Position numbers and translations under genes: made by a program
Source of the DNA: Sordariomycetes sp. S80-01Y
Lineage: Eukaryota; Ascomycota; Sordariomycetes
DNA: 64,000 nucleotides
NCBI GenBank assembly: GCA_037042185.1
Contig: JAXQJY010000030.1
Location: forward strand, 1,426,001 to 1,490,000
Reading direction: 5' to 3'
Notes under the pieces: model-generated
Databases searched by the model: none
What the model was told of the DNA's origin: nothing
The model's input: the letters and a program-made list of their open reading frames with translations, nothing else
Shown: positions 34,580-44,563 of the stretch, piece after piece
Layout of the letters: each line of letters opens with the position of its first letter
Position numbering within the stretch: the stretch's first letter is position 1

Positions 34580-36931
34580 CTACACTGACAACCTGGGAGA
34601 ACGCCCAGCGAACACGCTGTCCAACACAGCGGTCGAAGCAGCTCTTTTCCTCTGCTTCTCCCTCTTCTTCTCTCCCTTCGCGCTCTTCCTTGGCCTTGCT
34701 GTCCTGTGCTCGGGCTTGACCAGGGGCTTGTTCCTCAGCCACCCCTGGATCGGCTCCCTCGTGCCGATGAACCTGCCCATCGGAGAGAAGACATCTACTG
34801 CAGGCCAGTCAGGTTCGACTTTGCTCTTGTCATAGAGGAAGAAATTCTTGTCGCTGAATTTGTCATTGTACTCCTTCTCCTTCCTCTGGGATATGTCTGT
34901 ACGTCGCTGCTCGCTGATGGCGCCGAAAGGATCTTGGTCGGCGGCGCGTTCGGCAGCTTTGTGGCCTGCGACACTGGCCTCCCTCTCCTGTTGACGCTTC
35001 GTCGCCCAGTGAAGGTTTGCTTTCTCGGAGTGTTCGAGGTAGCTTTTGCGTACTTGGCAGACAACTTCGACGTAGCCGACGCCTTCGATCAGGATGTCCA
35101 AGGATAGGACGCGGAAGTGAAGGCGGTCTACTGTCAGGTTGATGGCATCCTTTCTCGTCAAGGGTCCGGCGCGCATCTTTGATACATCGTGCTTGAGCTG
35201 GAATCGTCCGGCGTGATGCATCTTGTGGCTCAGGCCCTCTATGCCGATGTTCTCCATGCCGGGAGTCCAAGCCAAGGACTTCTCCGTCTTCAACTGGTTT
35301 TGCATGTCGATCGCCTTCGAGGTGCTGGTGAGGTGGTCGTGAAGAGGCGTGAAGTTGTACATTAGGAAGTGAAGGTCTTGAGATGCGGGCGTGATGCGGA
35401 TGAGACCACCACCAAGGACCAGGGACTTGGTCGCGGACACAGACCGCTGCTCAGGAACGATGCGGCTCTTCATGACTAAATCCTTGCGGTGCTCCGGACG
35501 AACATAGAACTCAAGGTCTGAGCGAGCAAGACCCGGCAGATCGATAAGCTCGCCCTTGTTTTTGCCAAAGGGAACTCGAATAGGTGATGCGGTGGTGCCG
35601 GGAAGTGAAGAGACCACAGGCATATCAGGATACTGCTGGAGCGGTTGCATCGGAGGCAGCAGATCTCCGACGTCTTGATCCACGTCTTCCTTGCGAGGGA
35701 ACAGTTTGACGGAAGACTCGCCTTCGGCGTTGGCTTTCGTGTCCCCGATTCGCCCCTTCGGATAGACTGCCTCGAAGAGCTGGCTCTTGCCGACGTTGAC
35801 TTTGCCGACCATCCAAGCTGCTCCACCACGATACCAGATCCGTTCTTTCAGATGCTTCGTCCACCAGCCTCTCTTGGCGCTGACACAGGTCACATTGCCC
35901 AGCCTGACACGGTCACCGAGTCTTCCCAGAGCATCTCTCAGCACCTTCTGCAGCCATGGCATCAGCCGGTCGACAGATTCCTTTGTAGGACCAAGAAGAT
36001 CCCCCCTCGTGATGACAAACGACATTTCAATCTTCCGGTCTCCTACAAATTGCACCCTTGATCGCCTGTTCTTCGTCCTCAAGCGAATGTCACCGAGAAG
36101 CACATTCAACCGCGGAACGAGCGACATTGGAAAATCGGCAGCGTCGATAATGTGGTAAATGTGGTTGTACTTGTGTGGCGACTCTTCGATCGTCGCTCGC
36201 AGTGAATCGACTGTAGGATGAAACATCTGGATATCTGTACTGTTGTTGTGCTCAAGAGAATGACATCGATCGCAGACCAAGCTCTTTGGAGCCGGGCTGT
36301 TCTTGGGCGAGCTCTCTTGGTCCGGCAGTTCGCCGCGCAGCATCGTCGCGGGGTCCAGTCCCAACTCCTTCAGCTGCTCAGGGCTCATGGATGCCAAAGC
36401 TTGGTTGACAATATTCTCCTCCTCCTTCACCGGCCCCTTCTTCTTTTCGACATTCCCGCTGAGCCAACGTCGCACTCGCTTGTTCTCGGGGTTGTAGTAG
36501 CCAAATTGCTTGGGGTCTTCGGTTTGGGAAAAGGCGCCGCACCCGGTGCATGTTATGGGAAGCCCTCGAGGTCCGGTTGAATGTCCAGAAAAGGCTTCGA
36601 TCGGTTCATCGATTTCTATTTCAGCGATTTCTGATGGCTTGTCGACTGATGGCTCGACCCCTCCGGAATGTTGCTCAGCTGGTGTTTCGCTTGATTGGGC
36701 GGCTTTGACTTCCTCTTCAGAGGGAGGTAGTCCAGATGTGTCCTTATCGCCCAGTGCGCCCTGTTCAATATGCAACTCTCGTCGTTGCGCCAGAGCGGGC
36801 GCCCTCCTCTGCACTGCACTTTGGGTCCCCAAAGCCGAAGGGCAAAGAAATAAGGGAACCTTTGTGGCCGAGGAGGATTCCCCTACTCTCAAGGCCCTTG
36901 ATAGCCATCGTGCAGAGAGTGCGCGATGCAT
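34580..36931 (-). CDS. GEP3: Mitochondrial circularly permuted GTPase, GEP3/Mtg3
   Basis: YqeH/NOA1-type GTPase required for small-subunit mitoribosome assembly; the name comes from a genetic interaction with prohibitins (family knowledge). Single exon of 783 residues. The N terminus looks like a presequence (MHRALSARWLSRALRV). A zinc-finger region follows (CTGCGAFSQ, later CDRCHSL). The GTPase motifs occur in permuted order: FVITRGDLL (G4), NVTCVSAKRGWW (G5), then GKVNVGKSQLFEAVYP (the P-loop, G1) and IDLPGLARS (G3). The C-terminal part carries the GGLIRI-type beta domain of the family and a basic tail. It is divergent from the mitoribosomal protein gene at 37183 with 251 bp between them. 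Confidence 0.9.
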   Translation of the reverse strand: MHRALSARWLSRALRVGESSSATKVPLFLCPSALGTQSAVQRRAPALAQRRELHIEQGALGDKDTSGLPPSEEEVKAAQSSETPAEQHSGGVEPSVDKPSEIAEIEIDEPIEAFSGHSTGPRGLPITCTGCGAFSQTEDPKQFGYYNPENKRVRRWLSGNVEKKKGPVKEEENIVNQALASMSPEQLKELGLDPATMLRGELPDQESSPKNSPAPKSLVCDRCHSLEHNNSTDIQMFHPTVDSLRATIEESPHKYNHIYHIIDAADFPMSLVPRLNVLLGDIRLRTKNRRSRVQFVGDRKIEMSFVITRGDLLGPTKESVDRLMPWLQKVLRDALGRLGDRVRLGNVTCVSAKRGWWTKHLKERIWYRGGAAWMVGKVNVGKSQLFEAVYPKGRIGDTKANAEGESSVKLFPRKEDVDQDVGDLLPPMQPLQQYPDMPVVSSLPGTTASPIRVPFGKNKGELIDLPGLARSDLEFYVRPEHRKDLVMKSRIVPEQRSVSATKSLVLGGGLIRITPASQDLHFLMYNFTPLHDHLTSTSKAIDMQNQLKTEKSLAWTPGMENIGIEGLSHKMHHAGRFQLKHDVSKMRAGPLTRKDAINLTVDRLHFRVLSLDILIEGVGYVEVVCQVRKSYLEHSEKANLHWATKRQQEREASVAGHKAAERAADQDPFGAISEQRRTDISQRKEKEYNDKFSDKNFFLYDKSKVEPDWPAVDVFSPMGRFIGTREPIQGWLRNKPLVKPEHRTARPRKSAKGEKKREKQRKRAASTAVLDSVFAGRSPRLSV

Positions 36932-37182
36932 GACCCTTCGTATGTTGGTCGCCCAAGAAAAAGAGAGAAGACGGAAAAAAGTTGAAGGATCAGTGACGTC
37001 CCAGTCGCGCGTCGCGCTGCAAAGACTACGAGATTCCCCACTAATTTACCACACACAGGGGCTATGCACCAATGGGAGTAGAGCTAAGGGTCGCGGATTT
37101 TCTAGAAAGTTGAATCTTAGGGACGACACGACCATCAGGAAGGCTCGCCGCATCAATATCTATTCACAACACCGCCGACAAG

Positions 37183-38008
37183 ATGGGGCGAACATTAGGA
37201 GTTCGGTGGAACAAGCTGCGCAAGGTAAGCTTTTATGTCCAGCTAACTCCTCGAGTCTAATGCTGATGCTTCGCAGGGCGTACGTACCCCAACCTCAGAT
37301 CGGTTCCGGAGACGAAGCTCACGATACAACAGATGATCAACCTCCAGGTCGGCCCTGGCGCGGCAGTCCTACCGTCGACTGTTACAAGAATACATATGGA
37401 CTTTGCATTCACCATGGCGAAAGGCCACATGGGCCCTCGGTACGCTTCCCCTCCAGTCTGCGGTGATGCCAACAAGGCGCCCTGCATTCTCGACCGAACA
37501 AGACGGAATCTTGTGAGCTTCGAATTCGTTGGACACGACTGACCCCTCGCCTAGGAAGTTCTGGAAAGAATACCTGCCTCGCCTGAAGTACCACAACCCC
37601 TCCATCCCAATGATCCTAAACCGCCACCACAACAACGAGGTTCCCCCAAAGATGACCATCTACCTCGCCCGCGACCCGGCAAAGCCCCCAAAGACGTTTC
37701 TCCAGACACCCTCCTCCCACGAGAACACGTCCAAGGCCCAGCCTCCCACCGAGAGCGAGAGGACGGTCGAAATCAACATGCAGAATAAGCACTCCGAGCA
37801 GATCCTGGAGTACTTCATGGCCGAGACGAGGGCGGTCCCCTTGCAGCCCACGGAGAAAGAGCTCGAGGAGTTGAAGAAACTCGAGGAGTTAGATGTGCAG
37901 AGGAAGGCAGATCATGAGGATTACATGCAGAGGAGAGCCATCAAGAACAGGGAAGCGGAAATGTTGAGGCGGGCGCGCGCTGCGGGTGGTATGGCGGAGG
38001 AGGACTAA
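37183..38008 (+). CDS. Mitochondrial ribosomal protein with L51/S25/CI-B8 domain
   Basis: Mitoribosome component of the thioredoxin-fold L51/S25/CI-B8 family, either mL61 (Mrp49) or mS25; I cannot separate these from memory. Model: exons 37183-37224, 37333-37439 and 37555-38008, 200 residues; the introns are 108 and 115 bp. Exon 1 encodes MGRTLGVRWNKLRK. Using the acceptor just before 37333 gives KLRKMINLQVGPGAAVLP, which matches the family start in spacing. The domain continues with THIMDFAF-type strands (read as RIHMDFAFTM), GPRKFWKEYLPRLKYHNPSIP and the VEINMQNKHSEQILEYF helix. The C terminus is a charged coiled helix. An earlier acceptor at the CGCAG near 37276 would break the frame. Confidence 0.8.
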
Positions 38009-38265
38009 GGTTCTCCCCGGCGATGCGCAGGAGCTTGTATCATAAAATCTTGTATTTGTAGACCGTAAAAGGTCGCCGTGTATTGAACACTGAAGAAGAG
38101 GGTTGCACTGACGTGCGCAGGCCTGCCTGGTGTCTCTATGTGGCTGGACTTGTCTATTATGTATATGCATATTTTCCAAACACCCGCGCCAGTCCAATTA
38201 AACCTTCCCCGAGCTTAATGACGGATTCAAAGGCATGCCTGCATCTAGTGACTCGACAAGCAATC

Positions 38266-41200
38266 TCATTGCAGGCCAAAACCTTCGCTCTCGTGAACCG
38301 CTAGCCACAATAGGCGGCTCATCTTCTCCTTACTGGCATACCTCCAAAGCGACAGCCTGTTGAAACAGGTCCTAGCCACCGGCAGGCGGTCGGCATCATC
38401 GCCGAGACAGGTAATTGTCAGCGGCATCATGGACGCTCCGGCAGCCGGGACTCGGTCGCTGCCCGTGATGAAAGAAAGCAGCTTCCGCTGATTCTGAGGA
38501 ACAGCGTCGATGAACAGCTCCCAAAACCAAACGACCTGTTCAGACTCACAATCCGGGTTTCGCGTGCCCCATTCGTCATACACTGCCACGCCCCTTAACG
38601 TAGCCACGTCCAGGGGCTCGTCGGAGCCACGAACGAGTAGCTCCACCTCTTCTGGTCGGAAAAGTCCAAATGCGCTCCCGGAACAGACTTGATAGAAGCC
38701 ACGCTTGAAAGGCTCGAATTGTCGAGCGACTGCAGTGTCGAGCACATACCGGACATAAAGATCGACGTACTCACGCCGGTTCTTGCTGGTGACTGGTTTT
38801 CTCTCGCCATCTTTACAAAGAGGTACTTCGTACCTGCTGCCGTACCTCTCCACCTCGACCACAAATGTTCTCAAAAACGTAGACTCTACGTCCCCTTCGA
38901 AATCCAGTAGCTGCCTCAATCCTCGTGCGAGCCTGGGCTTGTATTGAGATAGATCGCTGAGAGAATTGGTCATGTCGCGCCGGACTTGCGTCAGACTGTT
39001 TGTCTGACTTTGGGTCGCCATTGGCGACATAGACACAAGCTTTCGAAAGACGAATGGTGGCAAAGGCACGTCCAATATCGTCGAATTGTAGATCGCCAGA
39101 CCCAGAATGACACCAACCAGATAGAACTGGTCACCGGAATCGAGTGTGTGAGGATTGAAATAGCAGTACTGAGAGTCTTCGTCGTACTCGAAAAGTCCTA
39201 CAGCACATCAGTGAGTAAACTCGAGAATGTGAGTACGAGAGCTTACCGAGACCAGGGTTGAATACCTCTCTCACAAGCAGCAAGAACCACTCCTTTCGTA
39301 GACCGCCGCCATCGATGCCTTCTTCGCCAGTGAATTTGATGCGCAATGCCTTCTTGGACTCGTTACTGACGCTGCCCATCGTCTTAGCGATAGCTTTCAA
39401 GCTATCGTCAGCAAGACATTCTCGTCTTACGTCAAGCGTCAAGGTTTGCTTAGAGTGTGTTTGCCGCAGAAGATTATCAAAAAATGCATCCCGCGCGGTT
39501 TCCTTCATCTGGCGTTTTGAATCGTACTCTAGCACCTGAGTCTTCGCCCAAACACTCATCAAGAAGGGGTACTGGCAGAAGGTAAACTTGCCACCCTTCT
39601 TACCAAATTCCTCAAAATCAGCTACAAGATCCATGCAGTCAATCATTGACACGTAGAAGTCGCTCATGGGGAGGAATACTCCCTGAGCCAGTGATGGCTT
39701 CCAGCCAGCCGGGGCAGGGGGCAGGGCATGTCGAGATGAATGCGGATTGTTTGCTTCGAATAGGAAAGCTAATACTTGAGCGCAGCTCCTTACTTGCCAG
39801 TCGGAGAAGTATGGGCTGATTTTTCCGCGCATCTTTGAGCCTTGCTTCAGTTGTTCATGGAGAGTGCCGATGTTGCTCCCAGGTGGCAGAGATGGCAATA
39901 GGTCATCCAGCCCATCTCCTGCGTTCGAGGTCTTTTTGTCCTGACGAATGAGACGGTAAGTGAGGAACCCAGACGTAATATCCTTGACCCGAATAAAGCG
40001 TGTTTTATCGTAATGCGAGAACCATGACACAAGGTGAGGATGCAATTCTGCCGGGCAGTTCGCAAGAATGCCCATAATGCGCTTCAGAATACAGGAGTGT
40101 CGTCCTGATACTGGGCCTTGTCTCTGGGAATGAGGTATGGACTCCACGGTGCTCTCAGTATCGGAGGACCGGAGCCTGGTCCGGGCGACGTCGATACTCT
40201 CTTCGGTGATCTCGCCATCAAGCAGAGGGTTCTCTAATATAAACAGCAAGAACCTCAGCTCTTCGGGTTGAGTGATCCTCCCGCCAAATCTTTTGAGTAA
40301 GTTCTCGCTGATCTTTAAGAGGCGTGTGGTGAGGTGCGAGGATGCCCTCAGGGCATGTGTACGTGCTTTCTGGATTTCCCTTAGCGAAGGGCTGCCCCAG
40401 TCTGAACGCTTGTGGACTTCGGAGAGGATCGCATCCCAGCTTCCGGCGGCATTGAGGGCTAAATTGTACCACCGCTGGATCTCGGAGAAGTCGAGCGAGG
40501 GCGTTTTCTCGGGAGGGAGCGTCACCGGTTGGAGGTTGCCTCGGCGACTTGGCTCCGATGGGCCTTCTCGCTTATTCTGTCCAAGCCACCAGCTGCCGTT
40601 CTTAGCGACATCACCCAGCATCAACAACTTGGGTTCGACTTCGCAGATGTCGGATGCGGGCGTTGTTCTGTCCTCAGACGCGGGCCTCGAGCTACGCGAT
40701 GGCCTTCCAGAGGCCCTCTTCACTGGGTTGATTGTTGGTCTGGTAGCATTTTCCGTCAGAAAGGAATGGTTGATGTTTTCGGCTGACTCGAAACACCGAG
40801 CAATGTAGTCCCTCACAGGGCGAAAGATTCTATTCGGCTCCTCGTCGTAGTACTGGCTTCGGCGCTCTCGGGGAGTTCGTACCACCATCGGCTCATCATC
40901 CACGCCTGAAGAGGCTCGCTTTGCCGATACATCGAGCGCATGCATAGCCGTTCGCAAAGTCGGCTCGGAGCTGAAGTGATACTTGGCTTCGTAGCTGGCC
41001 CCGTCCCGAGCGGAAGAAGAAGGCTCTCCATTACTGTATGGCGTCGGTTCTTGGTTCTCCCATCGGCTACGTCGGGGAGGCTCCCTGGGTCCAGAACCAT
41101 GATCTTTGCAGAATTTGGCAATCATGTATGCCCGTAGGCAGTCATCAATGACGTGCTGCGTGAAGGCCACATTCAATGGCTTGACGGTGTGCTGCGTAAT

Positions 41201-41443
41201 TTCAGCCTCATCCACTTGTTTCCCCTTCCTCTTTGCTTTCACCAACTCCTCTCTCCTTAAATCTCTCTCAGCAGCCCTCTCATGAAGTGTGCAAAGCTCA
41301 TTGATGGTTACACAAACAGTGCACCGGAACGATGCAACGTCGTTCGGATACCGCATCAACAACCCGCAGGTCATGCACTTGCTCGTCGCATGCTGAGGCT
41401 GTGGCGCAGGTCTTGTCCACGGCCCTTGACGATTCAATACCAT
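38266..41443 (-). CDS. HUL4: HECT-type E3 ubiquitin ligase, HUL4
   Basis: Attaches ubiquitin through a catalytic cysteine. Model: 41443-39247 and 39197-38266, at least 1042 residues. The N terminus has a zinc-binding motif C-x2-C...C-x2-C (CMTCGLLMRYP...FRCTVC) typical of fungal Hul4. The HECT domain includes LRIKFTGEEGIDGGGLRKEWF and, after the 49-bp intron, LFEYDEDSQYCYFNP. It ends with the catalytic segment ARTCFNRLSLWRYASKEKM and the C-terminal HESEGFGLQ. The start is uncertain. The same frame is open to 41608, and a separate coding-looking ATG frame begins at 41733. That frame would need a very short or weak intron to join, so I use the in-frame ATG at 41443. The domain call does not depend on this. 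Confidence 0.88.
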
Positions 41444-41733
41444 CTCTTCGGCATTCTTAACTCCGTCCCCAACCCTGTCGTGTGCCGCGTCGGCTTCGTC
41501 GTGAAATGAACCCCCGGATGTGAAGGGCGGTGAGCGTCTTCTGCTTCTTAATGCGAAGAATTGACGCAACCACCGGTGGATAGCTGTTGGGCTGATTTGA
41601 CGATGCAAGCAGGCGTTGTAGACCTAGTCGTGGCCCCAGATGTCAATGTTGCGTTGGGTACCGAGTTGTTCGAAAGCCGGTCTTGGACGAAGGCGGCGAG
41701 CTGCTTGCCCTTCAGCTTAATGCCAAGCGTCAC

Positions 41734-42332
41734 CGTCAGAATCCCAGAACGAGCGCTCGGTCTGGATGGATGTTGCGTCCTATGACTGTCTTCGAATGAG
41801 ATAAATCGTGATTCGTGTTTCTTCGTGTGAGTTCCGGATGCGGCTTATGTAGTTGAGATGGACGAGGTTGACGTTGGCTCGTGTTCATCATCAGACAGTG
41901 TTAACACTGTTCTTTTTCACTGTAGGTTCCTTCTTCCTCAAGCATGGGCGGTCTCCTTCCCTTCCGGCAGACGATTCTGCTCCAGCTGAACTATCAGTTC
42001 AGTAGTGATTTATCAATGAGCTATTGCGCCGTAAAATTCGGCATTCTTTTGAGAATATGCAGGAGCGATTAGCCCGACAACTTGGTACGATGTTGTGGCG
42101 TGTAAGTGGCCCTACAGGGGTGCCATGCAACGGCGATAGCGGAGATGTCGAAGCTGGGCATGCGGTTGGAAATATCGAATCTTGAAGCTTCCAATTATGA
42201 GAGAAATGTACAGTACACAATGTTTGTTTGACCTTGATTGTCCAAAGCGTACAGCGTGGCCATCCTGAATAACACACTGCATAGGAAGGCCTAAGCCCCG
42301 ACGATCTATGCCGATGAGCCCATCAAGGCCAT
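41734..42332. other. Intergenic upstream of HUL4
   Basis: About 600 bp containing the HUL4 promoter and the 3' end of the sugar transporter. No gene was recognised. The adjoining 41444-41733 is either the HUL4 leader or additional N-terminal coding sequence. Confidence 0.45.
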
Positions 42333-43967
42333 TCAGGCTTTCTCCTCGGCACTACCGTGAACCTCCTCAACAACGCTGGAGCCACTGCCGCTGCCGCCTC
42401 TTTGCTCGGCATGTGCGGCCTCCCCTCGCCTGGGCTGATCCCTCCACTTCCTCGCGGGGATACCATCCCTAAAGAAACCGTTGATTTCTTCGATGCTACG
42501 CCCAGTGACCTCGCCAACACAGAAATACACGTAAGCCCATGTAACGAAGCACAATCCCGTGTACACGAAGCCGGTCTTGGGACCAAGATTGGCAGAGTAA
42601 TAGAGGTAGGGTAGCGTGAAGACTGTGACCCAAACGGTGATCCAGAATGCTGCCACAGCAATGGCGTAAATCTTGTTGCGATTACGGCCAACAGCCATTT
42701 CCGAGGCGATGGTCCAGCCAAGAGGGCCCCATGCGAAGTTGAAGGCCACAATCTCGATAATCACGAAAGAGATGATGACTTTGCCGATCGTGTCACTGGG
42801 TGTGCCCCCTGGAATACCTAGACACCCGACGACGAAAATCGAAACGGTCATGATCCCAGTGGTGACCATGAGTAGCGGTCGGCGAGGAAGTTTGTTGGCC
42901 AGAAGCACGGCTGCGAGGACGACGAAAACCTGGATGATGAAGACGATGAGTGTCATCAAGAAGGGATCTGATAGCCCAATGGCCTTGGAAAAGACAGTTC
43001 CGAAGTAGTAAAACCACTGGATGCCGTTGATCTGCTGGGCAACAAGGGCACCGGCACTGTAGATGACCTTCCGCCTTTCGATGGGGTCGGTGAGAAGCTG
43101 CAGCCAGCCACCCTCGACCTCCATCTCCCTCTCTCGATCCAGGTCATCTTGAATCGTCTTGACGATTGGCTTGGGGTCGTACGTCTTGTCATCCTTGTTG
43201 AGCAGGCGCAGTGCTTTGGTCGCCTTTTCGGCCTTGCCCTTTCGAAGGAGCCAGCGGGGAGACTCGGGCACCCACCATATTCCGAGGAGGATGATGGCGG
43301 GAAAAAGCAGCTGGAAGCCAATGGGGAATCGGTAGGCGAAGGTTGTTTGGTTGTCGACGACGCCGCGGTTGATGGCTGCGGCAATGATTTGTGAGACGGA
43401 TAGCGTGAGTTGCCAGCACATGAGCAAAGGGCTACGCATCGATTCTGGAGCAATTTCCTGTGGCTATTAGCCTTCTGGTGCTCCTAACAAGGCTGAGCAG
43501 ACTTACACCCATGTAAAGGGGCGAAGTGGCTGAGAAATTGCCAACGCCAAAGCCGAGAACAGCGCGGCCAGCTGTGATCATAGCGTTGCTCGAACTGGTG
43601 ACCAGCTGTAGGATGACACCGACGATGATTGTGATAGTACCAGTGAGGAAGACGCCCTTTCGTCCGAAAAAGTCATTCAAAGGGGCAGCTGATAGCGAAC
43701 CAACAAGCTCGCCGACGTTGATCATCGATGTCATAATAGACAACTGCGAAGGAGATATCTCGTACTCCCCGTCCGCATTGCGCTCACCGAAGTGGCGGAC
43801 GAATACGTCTATCATGGTTAGTACCTCTTTCATCCGCGGAACAGAGCAATGAGCGTACCTAGAGTCGAGACGCCATTGAAGTAGACGCCGTCGTATCCGT
43901 AGAGGCAGGCTCCCAGAGCTGCAAAGCCGCAGAACAGCCAGATGTACGGGTACTTGATCTTAGCCAT
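42333..43967 (-). CDS. Sugar porter, major facilitator superfamily
   Basis: Proton-coupled sugar uptake protein of the plasma membrane. Model: 43967-43859, 43808-43507 and 43457-42333, 511 residues; the introns are 50 and 49 bp. It begins MAKIKYPYIWLF. Sugar-porter signatures: FGRKG after TM2, GRAVLGFGVGNFSA, the exon join YMGEIAPESMRSPL, PESPRWLL before the central loop, VAQQINGIQWFYYFGTVF in TM7, and EVTGRSIEEINGFF at the end. The QQINGIQ motif lines the sugar site. A TATAAA on its strand at 44058-44053 lies 90 bp before the start. It is divergent from the GH32 gene with 596 bp between, which suggests that it imports a fructose-containing sugar or its product. That substrate is inference. 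Confidence 0.9.
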
Positions 43968-44563
43968 GTTATCTGTCGCGCGCGCTCAGATATGTGTTCA
44001 GCTTCGGTGTTGATACTTTCAAACATGTGTAGGCAAAGCTGGGACCCCCTAATTTATACAGTCGCGTCCGCAGTATGGCAGCAGGATGTACCCCAGAACG
44101 TGGATTGCTCCATTCCCCAGATTTTTCTGGGCGTTTTGAGCTACGAGGCTACGACATGCACCTGACCCGGCAGACTGGACTTGGAAATGCCAAATTATCG
44201 ACATCGAGAAGCGATCTTCGAAGTCTAAACGGCTCGCCGTGGCCGCATTCGGACAGCCATCGGCATCTCGAGCGTCTGGTTCAGCTCGGTGTGAGATGAT
44301 GCCGTCGGCCAGTGCCCGCTTTAGGAAAGCCGTCGGCGTCCGAGCCAGAACAGTGGACTTGCCTCTGGGGCTCAAGAAATGGCCAAGACTGGAGTTAGAT
44401 GTCGATGGACTTGCTCAGTGTCTCGTGAGCTTTCTTCGCATCAATAAATATCTTCTGGATCATTTACTCCGGAGCCGATAATTACTATGTATATTCAATA
44501 ACCCTTCGTCGTTGCAACACAATCCCTTCTGTCCCCGTCACCTACAACAGGCTCGCTTGCAAC
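43968..44563. promoter_or_regulatory. Shared promoter of transporter and GH32 gene
   Basis: 596 bp between divergent starts. It contains CGG-N8-CGG at 44250-44263 (CGG-ACAGCCAT-CGG). It also holds three hexamers fitting the CreA site SYGGRG: minus strand at 44091-44096 and 44115-44120, plus strand at 44365-44370. A TATA box for the transporter lies at 44053-44058. InuR and AmyR of Aspergillus recognise CGG-N8-CGG (established), so joint induction and glucose repression are plausible. Confidence 0.5.
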
